A stretch of 64,000 nt of DNA from contig CAJTYS010000007.1 in the NCBI GenBank assembly GCA_910583765.1, positions 1-64,000 of the forward strand. Direction: 5' to 3'. Of this stretch, positions 43,637-52,600 are shown piece after piece. Every line of letters starts with the position of its first letter. Within the stretch, counting starts at the first letter, position 1. The notes beneath the pieces were generated by a model. It searched no databases. It saw only the letters and a list, made by a program, of their open reading frames with translations, and was not told the origin of the DNA. The stretch is from an uncultured Eubacteriales bacterium. Lineage in GTDB: Bacteria > Bacillota > Clostridia > Peptostreptococcales > Anaerovoracaceae. A program made the translations under genes and the position numbers.

Positions 43637-43652
43637 TGTTTCACGTGAAACA
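43637..43652. other. parS: parS centromere site 1
   Basis: The perfect 16-bp palindrome TGTTTCACGTGAAACA, identical to the parS consensus bound by ParB/Spo0J. It lies directly behind the parB stop. Confidence 0.95.
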
Positions 43653-43660
43653 AAATCCCT

Positions 43661-44554
43661 TTATGCAAGGGATTTCAATAGTTCTATTAATCTTTCCAAT
43701 TCGTCTCGGCTATAGTATTCGATCTCGATCCTGCCTTTTTTTCCTTTTTGACTCAGATTTACTTTAGTGCCCATAATTTGCTTTAAATCTTCTTCCAGGC
43801 GTTTTACGTCTGGTGTTTTTTCCATCTTTCTCTGAGCATTTTTCTTTTTATCTTTACCTAACTCTTTGATCAGCTTCTCGATTTCTCTGACAGAAAGTTC
43901 TTTTTCAATGACATATTCAGCGATTTCTACTTGCTTTTCTGGATCAGAAATCCCTGCGATTGCCCTAGCATGTCCAGCGGAAAGCTTTCCTTCTGAAAGA
44001 AAATTTCTGATTTGCTGCGGGAGCTTTAAAAGCCGTAGTGCATTGGTAATATAGGGTCTGCTTTTTCCAATGCTCTTTGACACTTCCTCTTGTGTAAGGC
44101 CAAAGAGGTCGATCATTTGATTCAAGCCCTCTGCTTCCTCAATAGGATTCAGATCTTCTCGCTGCATGTTTTCAACAATAGCGATGAGCATATTTTGCTC
44201 ATCAGTCAGGTCTTTGATAATAGAAGGAATCTCTCTTATGCCGGCTTTTCTACAGGCCCTCCATCTTCGTTCCCCTGCTACGATTTCATACCCTATTTCA
44301 GAACGCCGCAGAACCACAGGCTGAATCAAACCATGCTCTTTAATAGAAGTCGCTAATTCTTCCAGCTTTTCTTCATCAAAATTTTTTCGCGGCTGCTTTT
44401 CGTTTGGTTTGATATCATTGATGTCAATATATGAAATTCCGTTATTATCTAACTGTTCCGCACCACTGATAGGCTCTGTTGGTACCTCTATCTCTGAACT
44501 GCTGAAAAGAGCATCCAGCCCTTTTCCCAACCCTCTGCTTTTTGAAGCTGCCAT
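43661..44554 (-). CDS. parB: chromosome-partitioning protein ParB (Spo0J)
   Basis: 297 residues. N-terminal CTPase/ParB domain with KPNEKQPRKNFDEEKL (about 50) and GERRWRA near 95; the central helix-turn-helix is LTQEEVSKSIGKSRPYITNA (about 148-167) followed by LSAGHARAI. The C-terminal dimer domain is present. The DNA-reading positions are of ParB type (Arg in KSRPY, Gly in SAGHAR). It loads at the two parS sites beside it, spreads as a CTP clamp and recruits SMC. Its ATG overlaps the parA stop by one base. Confidence 0.96.
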   Translation of the reverse strand: MAASKSRGLGKGLDALFSSSEIEVPTEPISGAEQLDNNGISYIDINDIKPNEKQPRKNFDEEKLEELATSIKEHGLIQPVVLRRSEIGYEIVAGERRWRACRKAGIREIPSIIKDLTDEQNMLIAIVENMQREDLNPIEEAEGLNQMIDLFGLTQEEVSKSIGKSRPYITNALRLLKLPQQIRNFLSEGKLSAGHARAIAGISDPEKQVEIAEYVIEKELSVREIEKLIKELGKDKKKNAQRKMEKTPDVKRLEEDLKQIMGTKVNLSQKGKKGRIEIEYYSRDELERLIELLKSLA

Positions 44555-45327
44555 TAGTTTTCATCCTCCAGACTTAAGAATTCTTCTGCAAATTCCTGAT
44601 AAGCCTGTGCGCCTGCTGATTTTGGATCATACTGCATGATCGGCAGACCGTAACTAGGCGCTTCCGCAAGCCTTACATTTCTCGGAATCACGGTTGTATA
44701 TACTTTTTCTTTAAAATATTTTTTAACCTCTTCTACTACCTGAATCGATAAGTTTGTCCTTCCATCAAACATGCTAAGGATCACGCCCTGGATCTCCAAC
44801 TTTGGATTCATGCTCTTTTTGACGATCTCAATGGTACTCATGAGCTGGCTTACACCTTCCAAAGCATAAAATTCGCACTGGATCGGAATGAGAACAGAGT
44901 CCACTGCAGTCAAAGAGTTGATCGTCAATAATCCCAGTGATGGCGGACAGTCAATGAAAATGTAATCATAATCAGGCTTTACCTGATCAAGAGCATTTTT
45001 CAATCTCTTTTCCCGTCCCTGGAGCTGAATCAATTCCACCTCTGCCCCAGCTAACTGAACACTAGCTGGAATGATATCCAGATTCTTCACCTGAGTCTCT
45101 ATAATGGCAGATTTCGTGTCAATATTCTTTTCAATCAAAATCTCGTAAGAAGTATTTCCTAATTCTTTTTTTGATAATCCAATTCCACTCGTTGTGTTTC
45201 CTTGAGGATCGATGTCTATTATTAAGATCTTTTTACCCTTTAATGCAAGGCAGGCAGCAAGATTGATATTCGTAGTCGTCTTACCTACGCCTCCCTTTTG
45301 ATTAAATATTGCAATTGCTTTTCCCAA
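44554..45327 (-). CDS. parA: chromosome-partitioning ATPase ParA (Soj)
   Basis: 257 residues. The deviant Walker A KGGVGKTT is at 11-18 with the signature lysine, followed by IIDIDPQGNTTSG (about 36-48) and Walker B YIFIDCPPSLGLLT (about 119-132). Soj works with ParB in origin segregation and in B. subtilis modulates DnaA. The start is a TTG behind GGAGG. There is no competing ATG in the first ten codons, and the protein begins at the expected point. Confidence 0.96.
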   Translation of the reverse strand: MGKAIAIFNQKGGVGKTTTNINLAACLALKGKKILIIDIDPQGNTTSGIGLSKKELGNTSYEILIEKNIDTKSAIIETQVKNLDIIPASVQLAGAEVELIQLQGREKRLKNALDQVKPDYDYIFIDCPPSLGLLTINSLTAVDSVLIPIQCEFYALEGVSQLMSTIEIVKKSMNPKLEIQGVILSMFDGRTNLSIQVVEEVKKYFKEKVYTTVIPRNVRLAEAPSYGLPIMQYDPKSAGAQAYQEFAEEFLSLEDEN

Positions 45328-45571
45328 ATTAATTCCTCCTACACCTAAAGCATATTTTAAACTTACTTACAGCTGCTTTGTCTAAATATTTTCGATTGTC
45401 AGGCAAACTGAAACATGCTTTAGCTTATATTAGTTTCGCATTTTTTGATTATACACCATTACATATTTTTTGACTATACTTTTTTACGAAAAAGTACTTA
45501 TAAAGGAATGAAACAGTAATTTTTAGTATTCATTCAGTTTCAGAAGCCCATTAGTATTCTATAAATACATT

Positions 45572-45587
45572 TTCTAACATGTTAGAA
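45572..45587. promoter_or_regulatory. 16-bp perfect palindrome in parA-noc spacer
   Basis: TTCTAACATGTTAGAA within the 473-bp AT-rich spacer 45328-45800, which has no gene. Another short inverted repeat, ACTTTTT-ACG-AAAAAGT, is near 45477-45494. Function unknown; possibly an operator of parA. Confidence 0.5.
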
Positions 45588-45769
45588 TCGCTCATTTCTG
45601 TAAGTATCTTATCTCATTATTTTCCAAGACTGCAATAAAATCATTCTCAATTAATTTTTTCGCCCATATTTTTTAATTTTACTAAAATCTAATATAGAAA
45701 AATTGAATTCATCTTTTTCAATTATTTTCAAAGATAAACTTTATTGTATATAAAAAATACTTTCTACAC

Positions 45770-45805
45770 AATAAAGGAATGTTTCACGTGAAACATTCCT
45801 TTATT
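45770..45805. other. parS: parS site 2 inside a 36-bp palindrome (noc terminator)
   Basis: The consensus TGTTTCACGTGAAACA at 45780-45795 is the centre of a perfect 36-bp palindrome, extended on both sides by AATAAAGGAA/TTCCTTTATT. It overlaps the noc stop codon (45801-45803) and, on the minus strand, would act as a stem ending in TTTATTGT. Confidence 0.9.
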
Positions 45806-46610
45806 GGTTTACTACCTGTTTATGCTTAGGAGTGTTTTTTGGAATTGTAATTTTGACCTCGTAATACTCACCCTTATCCTCTTGAGTATACTTTGCGCCT
45901 TGTTCAACCTGAAAAATCTCGTTAAATGTTTTACGTATGGTGTTGAGGTAAAGCTTGTAACTGATATATCGAATTTTGTTCTTCTTTCTCAGTTCTTCCT
46001 GTTGCTTTTCCAGGATATCTTGAATCAGCTTTTCACTCTGCCTCACGTTCAGTCCGTGATTGATGATCCGTTCGATCACCATGCGTCTTGTTTCATCATC
46101 TGGTATCTTCAATAGCGCTCTGGCATGACGCTCCGTCAATCGGTTAGTGATTAATGCCTGTTGGATATCTTCTGGCAGAGACAGCAATCTTATTTTGTTG
46201 GAAATAGTAGATTGCTTTTTTCCTACCCGCTCTGCCAATTCCCCTTGTGTCAAATCGTAATCCTCCATCAATTTATGATAAGCATATGCTTCTTCCATAT
46301 ATCCGAGATTTTCACGTTGAACATTTTCTACAAGAGCAATGATAGCAGAATCTCTTTCATCTGCTTCTCTGACAATGGCAGGTATTTTTTCCAGTCCTGC
46401 CATGGAAGCTGCTCGCAGCCGCCTTTCTCCTGCAATCAATATGTAAGAAGATCCGTTATATCTTTTTAAAATAATAGGCTGTATGACACCATATTCTTTA
46501 ATGGAATCCCGCAGCTCCATCAATTCTTCCTCGCCAAAATCTTTTCTCGGCTGATCTGGATTCGCAAGAATCAAATCTATAGGCACGTCCACAACTCTCT
46601 TTGTCAGCAT
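45801..46610 (-). CDS. noc: nucleoid occlusion protein Noc (ParB paralogue)
   Basis: 269 residues. ParB-type N-domain (NPDQPRKDFGEEEL, GERRLRAASM) and the helix-turn-helix LTQGELAERVGKKQSTISNK (about 136-155), then LTERHARALL. The residues known to separate Noc from ParB binding are Noc-like: Gln in KKQST, Lys in SNKIRL and Arg in TERHAR. Noc binds NBS sites around the chromosome and the membrane and blocks Z-ring assembly over DNA. The N-terminus is short (MLTKRVVDVPID), without the long amphipathic extension of B. subtilis Noc. Located between rsmG and parA, as usual. Confidence 0.9.
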   Translation of the reverse strand: MLTKRVVDVPIDLILANPDQPRKDFGEEELMELRDSIKEYGVIQPIILKRYNGSSYILIAGERRLRAASMAGLEKIPAIVREADERDSAIIALVENVQRENLGYMEEAYAYHKLMEDYDLTQGELAERVGKKQSTISNKIRLLSLPEDIQQALITNRLTERHARALLKIPDDETRRMVIERIINHGLNVRQSEKLIQDILEKQQEELRKKNKIRYISYKLYLNTIRKTFNEIFQVEQGAKYTQEDKGEYYEVKITIPKNTPKHKQVVNQ

Positions 46611-46678
46611 GTCTCATCCTCCTTGTCCTACAAATATCTTACCAAGAGACGCAAATACAAGAAAGAGTTTTTCTTCAA

Positions 46679-46711
46679 CAAAAAACCCCTAAATCATCTA
46701 AATTAGGGGGT
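46679..46711 (-). terminator. terminator of the mnmE-mnmG-rsmG unit
   Basis: Minus strand CCCCCTAA-10 nt-TTAGGGG then TTTTTTG. The stem overlaps the last codons of rsmG. Confidence 0.75.
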
Positions 46712-47408
46712 CTTTCGATGGTGTTCCTGCTTTTCTTGGAAATTTTGCGGGAGTCCGTTTTATTTTTTTTATAAAAATGATCTTGTGCTGCAAATCAAAT
46801 CCATCCAAATCAGCGATTTCTTCTCTATCAATGTTTCCACCTAAAATATGAATCGCTTTTTTCGCCTGCTTGATTTCTTTCCCTGTGTCCAGACTTTTGT
46901 AGGAAAGAAAGTATCCGCCTCTTTTCAGGAAAGGAAGACAGTATTCTGAAAGAGTGGACAAATTGGCCACTGCTCTAGAAAGACACAGATCATACGCCTC
47001 CCGATGCCCTTTTTTCTGTGCCAAATCTTCTGCCCTGTCATGAACAGCTGTCACATTTTTGATACCTAACTCCTGGCACAATTCTTGGATGATCTTGATG
47101 CGTTTGTTGAGAGAATCCATGAGCACGAATTCCTTGTCAGGAGCGATGAGAGCCAAAGGCACCCCAGGAAATCCCCCGCCTGTCCCCACATCAATGATGT
47201 GCTTTGCCTTACGAAATTCTTTGGCAGGCGCGCACAAGAGAGAATCTATGTAATGCCTTTGGATGAATTCTTCTTTTTCTTTGATAGATGTGATATTAAT
47301 GGATTCATTCCATTTCAAGATTCCTTCCATATAAAGGCGAAATTGCTCCAATATGGTTTCATCATATGAAATTCCTAGCCCGTCAAGGGCTGCTATTAAT
47401 TGCTTCAT
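46698..47408 (-). CDS. rsmG: 16S rRNA m7G527 methyltransferase RsmG (GidB)
   Basis: 236 residues. The SAM-binding motif DVGTGGGFPGVPLALIAP (about 73-90) and SRAVANLSTLSEYCLPFL (about 148) are typical. RsmG methylates G527 of 16S rRNA with S-adenosylmethionine. The gene follows mnmG by 11 bp in the mnmE-mnmG-rsmG operon. The C-terminal 20 residues (KRTPAKFPRKAGTPSK) are basic and their codons also form the terminator stem. Confidence 0.96.
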   Translation of the reverse strand: MKQLIAALDGLGISYDETILEQFRLYMEGILKWNESINITSIKEKEEFIQRHYIDSLLCAPAKEFRKAKHIIDVGTGGGFPGVPLALIAPDKEFVLMDSLNKRIKIIQELCQELGIKNVTAVHDRAEDLAQKKGHREAYDLCLSRAVANLSTLSEYCLPFLKRGGYFLSYKSLDTGKEIKQAKKAIHILGGNIDREEIADLDGFDLQHKIIFIKKIKRTPAKFPRKAGTPSKDPLI

Positions 47409-47419
47409 GATTGTTTTCC

Positions 47420-49297
47420 TTATTTTTTCCTTCTCATTTTTTCTAGATGAATCAAAAGAACATTGATGTCTGCTGGAGAAATACCTGAGATCCTAGACGC
47501 CTGCCCCAAGGACACAGGCTTAAACTGATTCAGTTTTTGCCTGGCTTCAATGCGAATGCCTTCCACTTCATCATAATTAAAATCGCTTTCTAATTTTTTA
47601 TCTTCTAATTTTTTAAAACGCTGAATCTGCTGTTCTTGCTTTGCAATATACCCTTCGTACTTGATCTGCACTTCCAATTGCGTTCTTGCGTGATCTGATA
47701 GTAAAGGTCTTTCTGGATCCACAAAAGAAAGATCATCATATCCTACCTGTGGTCGTTTCATCAATTCCAAAATGGACATTTTCTTTTGAATTGGCGTACT
47801 GCCCCGCTCCACTAGAAAGTCATTGATATCCTGCGGGTCCACCATCGCTCTTTCCAATCTCTTCTGTTCATTAAAAACAATTTCCTTTTTATCCAAAAAT
47901 TTTCTGTATCGTTCTTCTGTAGCCAGTCCCAAGGCGTGAGATTTCTCTGTCAAACGCAAATCTGCGTTGTCTTGCCTGAGAACCAGCCTATATTCCGCTC
48001 TGCTGGTCATAATTCTGTAAGGTTCATTCGTACCTTTAGTCACTAAATCATCGATGAGAACGCCAATATAAGCTTCGTTTCTCTGGAGAATAAAAGGATT
48101 TTTTTTGTCAATCTTTAAAACCGCATTGATTCCAGCCATCAAACCTTGGGCCGCTGCTTCCTCATAACCAGAGCTGCCATTGAACTGTCCGGCGCAGAAC
48201 AAATTTTCGATCTGCCTGTTCTCCAAATTCAGCTTTAAATCCAGAGGATCAATGCAATCATATTCAATGGCATAAGCCGGCCTAACGATTTCCAGATTTT
48301 CCAATCCAGGGATGGTCTGATAAAAATCTCGCTGCACATCCTCTGGAAGACTGGAAGACATTCCTTGGATATAAATTTCATCTGTTGACAAACCTTCTGG
48401 TTCAATAAAAAGCTGGTGCCGCTTTTTATCCGCGAACCGATTGACCTTATCTTCGATGGATGGACAGTATCTAGGACCCACTCCCTCAATTTGACCGCCA
48501 AAGAGCGCTGACCTTTGGAAATTGTTTCGGATCACTGTATGAGTTTCTTCATTGGTATAAGTCAACCAGCAGGAAATCTGCTCCTTTTCCAATCCGTTAT
48601 TCAAAAAAGAAAAGGGAACAATCTTTTCATCTCCGAGCTGCTCTGTCATTTTAGAATAATCCAGGCTTTTGCCTAAAGCCCTGGCAGGCGTGCCTGTTTT
48701 GAAACGCCTCATAGGTAATCCGAGCTTTCTTAGATTTTCCCCCAGCTCCATGGAAGGCGCGAGGCCGTTCGGTCCACTGTCAAATACGCTTTCTCCAATA
48801 AAGATCTTCCCTTTTAGAAATGTTCCAGTCGCTAATATCACTGCTTTACAACGATAAATGGAATGGGTGCGCATCACTACGCCGCAGGCTTTCCCGTCTT
48901 CAATCACCAGATCCACTGCTTCTCCCTGCTTTAGATCCAAGTTGTCCTGGAGCTCCAGAGTTTTTTTCATTTCTTCGTGATATCTGTTTTTATCCGCCTG
49001 AGCCCGCAGAGAATGGACCGCTGGTCCCTTTGCCGTGTTGAGCATTTTACTCTGGATAAAAGTCTTGTCAATATTGAGGCCCATCTCCCCGCCAAGAGCG
49101 TCGATTTCCCGCACAAGATGTCCCTTTCCCGTTCCCCCGATGGAAGGGTTACAGGCCATCATAGCGATCGCTTCCAAATTGATGGAAAGAATCAAAGTCT
49201 TTTTTCCCATGCGGGCAGCAGCCAGCGCCGCCTCACACCCTGCGTGCCCCGCGCCTACCACGATCACGTCATATTGTCCCATGATATAACCAGACAT
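47420..49297 (-). CDS. mnmG: tRNA U34 carboxymethylaminomethyl-modifying enzyme MnmG (GidA)
   Basis: 625 residues. N-terminal FAD motif DVIVVGAGHAGCEAALAAA (about 9-27), ACNPSIGGTGKGHLVREIDA (about 48-67) and the C-terminal helical domain ending VLLIHLEKMRRK. With MnmE and folate it installs cmnm5U34 on tRNAs. GGGAG is seven bases before the ATG at 49297; a second in-frame ATG (MGQYDV) five codons later is closer to other family starts and cannot be excluded. It is preceded by mnmE, with 27 bp between. Confidence 0.97.
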   Translation of the reverse strand: MSGYIMGQYDVIVVGAGHAGCEAALAAARMGKKTLILSINLEAIAMMACNPSIGGTGKGHLVREIDALGGEMGLNIDKTFIQSKMLNTAKGPAVHSLRAQADKNRYHEEMKKTLELQDNLDLKQGEAVDLVIEDGKACGVVMRTHSIYRCKAVILATGTFLKGKIFIGESVFDSGPNGLAPSMELGENLRKLGLPMRRFKTGTPARALGKSLDYSKMTEQLGDEKIVPFSFLNNGLEKEQISCWLTYTNEETHTVIRNNFQRSALFGGQIEGVGPRYCPSIEDKVNRFADKKRHQLFIEPEGLSTDEIYIQGMSSSLPEDVQRDFYQTIPGLENLEIVRPAYAIEYDCIDPLDLKLNLENRQIENLFCAGQFNGSSGYEEAAAQGLMAGINAVLKIDKKNPFILQRNEAYIGVLIDDLVTKGTNEPYRIMTSRAEYRLVLRQDNADLRLTEKSHALGLATEERYRKFLDKKEIVFNEQKRLERAMVDPQDINDFLVERGSTPIQKKMSILELMKRPQVGYDDLSFVDPERPLLSDHARTQLEVQIKYEGYIAKQEQQIQRFKKLEDKKLESDFNYDEVEGIRIEARQKLNQFKPVSLGQASRISGISPADINVLLIHLEKMRRKK

Positions 49298-49324
49298 ATT
49301 TCATCTCCCTTAATGCACGAATCC

Positions 49325-50692
49325 TTACTTTCCTAAGCAAAATCTGGAGAACACTTCATTAATGATATCGTCAGAAACTGTTTCTCCAATAATCTCACCT
49401 AGGAAATCATAACTATTTTTTATGTCAACTTCTATAAAATCCATGGCTTCTCGCATACCTGCCATCGCAGCTGCGTCATCCAAACTTTTCTTGGCTCGTT
49501 CCAACAGATCTTTATGACGCGCGTTTGTCACGAAAAGGCTCTCATTTTGTCGGGCTTTTCCGCTATACACCATATCCAGGATTTCTGCTTCAATCTTTTC
49601 AGCGCCAGACCGTTCCAGCATAGAAGTTTCCAAGACTGCCCCATTCGGCAGTTTCTCTTGAATCCGCTCCTTATTCCAAATGCTGCCCAGATCAATCTTG
49701 TTCATTAAAACGATGCATCGTCTAGTGCCGATATAATCCATGATTTCCTCATCTTCTGCGGAAATTTCTCGGCTGCTGTCCATGACAAAGATGATCAAAT
49801 CCGCTTCATTGAAAGACTTTTTGCTTTTTTCTATGCCAATCTGTTCAATCTTGTCCTCTGTGTCTCGGATACCAGCGGTATCCGTAATGGTGACAGGAAT
49901 ATTTTTGATGCTCACCACCTCTTCGATGGTATCTCTGGTAGTGCCTGGAATATCAGTGACAATCGCCCTGCTTTCCTTCAAAAGCTGGTTCATGAGAGAA
50001 GATTTTCCCACGTTTGGCTTACCGATAATGGCTACTTTCAGCCCTTCCCGAAGGATGCGGCCAGAATCCGCCGTGTCCAGCAATTTTTCGATCATATCGT
50101 CTAACTGCGATATGGCTATCTCCATGTTCTCATAAGTCAGCTCTTCGATATCTTCATCTGGATAATCAATGTTCACCGTGACATTCACCAATAGATCCAT
50201 CATCTTTTGCCGAATCTTTTTGATTTCCGAGGAAAGACTGCCTTCCAACTGCTCCATGGCAACATCAAAGCTTTTGTCCGTCTTCGCTTTGATCAGATCA
50301 ATGACAGCCTCTGCCTGAGAAAGGTCCAGCCGCCCGTTCAAAAAAGCACGTTTCGTGAATTCCCCCGGCTCTGCCAGGCGCGCGCCGTTTCTGAGAGCCA
50401 GCTCCAAAGTTTTACGCAGAGAAACCATGCTCCCATGGCAATCGATTTCCGCGACATCTTCTTTTGTGTAAGTATGCGGACTTTCCATGAACACAGAAAG
50501 GACCTCGTCAACAATTTGCCCGTTTTCTGGGTCCATGATGTGGCCGTAAGTCATTTTTCGATTTTCAATGCCATTTCCTTGAGGAACGAAAATTTTTCTA
50601 AGGATCTCTAATGTCTCCGGCCCGCTAACGCGGATGATGCCGATCCCGCCCTCTCCGTATGCTGTAGCAATGGCAGCGATTGTGTCGTCCAT
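49325..50692 (-). CDS. mnmE: tRNA modification GTPase MnmE (TrmE)
   Basis: 455 residues. The N-terminal folate-binding domain has GGIGIIRVSG near 15 and EFTKRAFLNGRLDLSQAEA (about 110-128). The G domain has G1 GKPNVGKS (about 222-229), the TTRDT switch, DTAG and NKID. The C-terminus ends CLGK, the conserved CxGK-type cysteine tail. Partner of MnmG. AAAGGAAC before the ATG at 50692 fixes the start, 14 codons inside the open frame. Confidence 0.97.
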   Translation of the reverse strand: MDDTIAAIATAYGEGGIGIIRVSGPETLEILRKIFVPQGNGIENRKMTYGHIMDPENGQIVDEVLSVFMESPHTYTKEDVAEIDCHGSMVSLRKTLELALRNGARLAEPGEFTKRAFLNGRLDLSQAEAVIDLIKAKTDKSFDVAMEQLEGSLSSEIKKIRQKMMDLLVNVTVNIDYPDEDIEELTYENMEIAISQLDDMIEKLLDTADSGRILREGLKVAIIGKPNVGKSSLMNQLLKESRAIVTDIPGTTRDTIEEVVSIKNIPVTITDTAGIRDTEDKIEQIGIEKSKKSFNEADLIIFVMDSSREISAEDEEIMDYIGTRRCIVLMNKIDLGSIWNKERIQEKLPNGAVLETSMLERSGAEKIEAEILDMVYSGKARQNESLFVTNARHKDLLERAKKSLDDAAAMAGMREAMDFIEVDIKNSYDFLGEIIGETVSDDIINEVFSRFCLGK

Positions 50693-50801
50693 TACGATGT
50701 TCCTTTCTTTAACAGAACGAAGTCTGCTTTCCATGATTCTTTTTTAAGAGAAGGACTTTGTTGAAACTCCGTTATATCGCACTGCGATATTTCCTGCGTT
50801 A

Positions 50802-50830
50802 TAAAGAAAAGACCCGCAAAATCTGCGGGC
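50802..50830 (-). terminator. terminator of the rnpA-yidD-yidC-jag unit
   Basis: Minus strand CCCGCA-GATTT-TGCGGG, then TCTTTTCTTT. Just beyond it (50774-50790) is the palindrome ATATCGC-ACT-GCGATAT. Confidence 0.75.
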
Positions 50831-50839
50831 TTGTTCCAA

Positions 50840-51622
50840 CTATTTTGTAAGTTCAATGATAACCCTTCTATATGGCTCTTCGCCTTCACTCTTAGTAGTG
50901 ACATTAGGGTTGCCCTGAAGAGTCGCATGAATCACTTTTCTTTCATAAGGATTCATAGGCTCCAGCCTTACGCTCTTTTTCGTCCTTACTACTTTGTCCG
51001 CGAGCCTGTTGGCAAGCTGCTCCAAAGTCCGTTCTCTCTTTGACCTATAGTTTTCCGCGTCAATCACGACCCGAATATACTTTTCCGTGTTCTTGTTAAC
51101 CGCAAGACTGGTCAAATACTGAATCGCGTCCAAAGTTTGTCCTCTTTTGCCAATGATCGTGCCGGAATCCTTACCTTGGATATCCACATAAAGGCTGTTC
51201 ACCCCTTGTTTTGCCGTCATATCCAGCGTCAATCCCATTTTTTCCGTGATTTCCCGCAGAAAATCAAGAGCCGGATGTTCTGTCACGAGCTGCAGATTCT
51301 CTTCTGGTTCCCTTGGCACCACGGATTTTCTCTTTTCTCTTTTATTTTTCTCTTTTTTCCGTTTGTCCGGCTTTTTCTCAGTGACTTCTTTTGTCTCTTT
51401 CTTTCTTTCAAGTTCAGGAGTTTCCAGTGGTTCTTGGATTTTTTCTTCCACCTTCTTTGGTTCCACTCTGACTTTTGCCAGCTTTGACCCGATCCCGAAA
51501 AAACCTTTTGACGGTTCTTCTAAAACCGTGACTTCCACTTGATCTCTCTCAAGTTTCAGATCAACTAAAGCTAATCTGACAGCTTCCTCAACATCTGTAC
51601 CCCATTTTTCTGAAAAATTCAT
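50840..51622 (-). CDS. khpB: RNA-binding protein Jag/KhpB
   Basis: 260 residues in three parts: Jag_N (about 8-52, EEAVRLALVDLKLERDQVE and GFFGIGSKLAKV), a highly charged Lys/Glu linker (55-105), a KH domain (GTIIGKRGQTLDAIQYLTSL, about 152-171) and a C-terminal R3H domain (NPYERKVIHATLQ, YRRVIIEL). KhpB binds RNA with KhpA and affects division and sporulation in other Firmicutes. It follows yidC in the rpmH-side cluster. Confidence 0.93.
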   Translation of the reverse strand: MNFSEKWGTDVEEAVRLALVDLKLERDQVEVTVLEEPSKGFFGIGSKLAKVRVEPKKVEEKIQEPLETPELERKKETKEVTEKKPDKRKKEKNKREKRKSVVPREPEENLQLVTEHPALDFLREITEKMGLTLDMTAKQGVNSLYVDIQGKDSGTIIGKRGQTLDAIQYLTSLAVNKNTEKYIRVVIDAENYRSKRERTLEQLANRLADKVVRTKKSVRLEPMNPYERKVIHATLQGNPNVTTKSEGEEPYRRVIIELTK

Positions 51623-51658
51623 TTCATTCCTCCATCTGACATTTGAAAGAGCTTTCTA

Positions 51659-52366
51659 TTATTTTCTCTTCTTCTTTTTGGATTCTTCTTTTAATTTCTT
51701 TCTCACGGATCTCAGGTGCAGATTGAAAAAGATCTGCATGAACTGACCGATGGCCCAGTAAAGCGCCAGGCCCGCGGGGAAGGATCTTCCCATCCAAACG
51801 ATCATGATTGGAAAGATGAATTTCATCATCTTCATCATCCCATTCATTTGAGCCGCGGCGCCAGAGTCATCTGTCTGCTGCTGGTTAAAGTAAAATGAGA
51901 TGAACGTGGCCACGCCTGCGAGGATCGGCAGGATCCATTTATCAGGCTGGCTCAAATCCATGATCCATAAAAAACTTTCATGTACCGCAAAGAGCATGCT
52001 GTCATCTTCCATGTACTGCATGGGCTGCCTGAGCAGAGCAAAGAGTCCCATGATGATCGGCATCTGAATCAGCATTGGCAGACATCCACCCATTGGATTG
52101 AATTTTTCTTCCTTGTAGAGTTCTGCCATCTTTATATTCAAAGTTTCCTTGTCATTCGCGTACTTTTTCTGCAAAGCCGCCATTTTCGGCTGTACTTCCG
52201 ACATCCTGGCCATTGATTTCGTTTGTTTGATGTACAATGGATAAAGGCATGTCTTAACAATGACGGTAAACACAATGATCGTGATCCCGTAATCATTGAT
52301 AAAGCCATATAAAAAACTCAGTAACAAACCGAGAGGCTTTGCTATTACTCCTAATATTGTGTACAT
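51659..52366 (-). CDS. yidC: membrane protein insertase YidC (SpoIIIJ/OxaA type)
   Basis: 235 residues, the short Gram-positive YidC core with five membrane helices. The conserved second segment TCLYPLYIKQTKSMARMSE includes the family KxxxxM region, and NPMGGCLPMLIQMPIIMGLF (about 91-110) is the central signature. There is no E. coli-type periplasmic domain. Unlike many family members no lipoprotein cysteine is seen at the N-terminus (MYTILGVIAKPLGLL). The C-terminus is strongly basic (KEESKKKKRK) for ribosome contact. Confidence 0.95.
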   Translation of the reverse strand: MYTILGVIAKPLGLLLSFLYGFINDYGITIIVFTVIVKTCLYPLYIKQTKSMARMSEVQPKMAALQKKYANDKETLNIKMAELYKEEKFNPMGGCLPMLIQMPIIMGLFALLRQPMQYMEDDSMLFAVHESFLWIMDLSQPDKWILPILAGVATFISFYFNQQQTDDSGAAAQMNGMMKMMKFIFPIMIVWMGRSFPAGLALYWAIGQFMQIFFNLHLRSVRKKLKEESKKKKRK

Positions 52367-52378
52367 TCATTTCCTCCA

Positions 52379-52588
52379 CTATTTTAAAGGATCATAACCT
52401 CCCGGGTGAAAGGGATGACACTTTAAAATCCTTTTAATCCCAAGATAACTGCCTTTGAAAAATCCGTATTTCTCCAGTGCCTGTATGAAATACACAGAAC
52501 ATGTAGGGTAAAATCTGCAAGTAGGCGGAAATAAAGGAGATATGAACTTCTGATACCCCCTGATCAAGAGAATCATTATTTTTCTCAA
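52379..52588 (-). CDS. yidD: membrane protein insertion efficiency factor YidD
   Basis: 69 residues. The diagnostic block is IRGYQKFISPLFPPTCRFYP, then TCSVYFIQALEKYG and the C-terminal HPGGYDPLK. A small membrane-associated protein that assists YidC/Sec insertion. It lies between rnpA and yidC with 12 bp on each side. Confidence 0.96.
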   Translation of the reverse strand: MRKIMILLIRGYQKFISPLFPPTCRFYPTCSVYFIQALEKYGFFKGSYLGIKRILKCHPFHPGGYDPLK

Positions 52589-52600
52589 CCCATCACCCTC

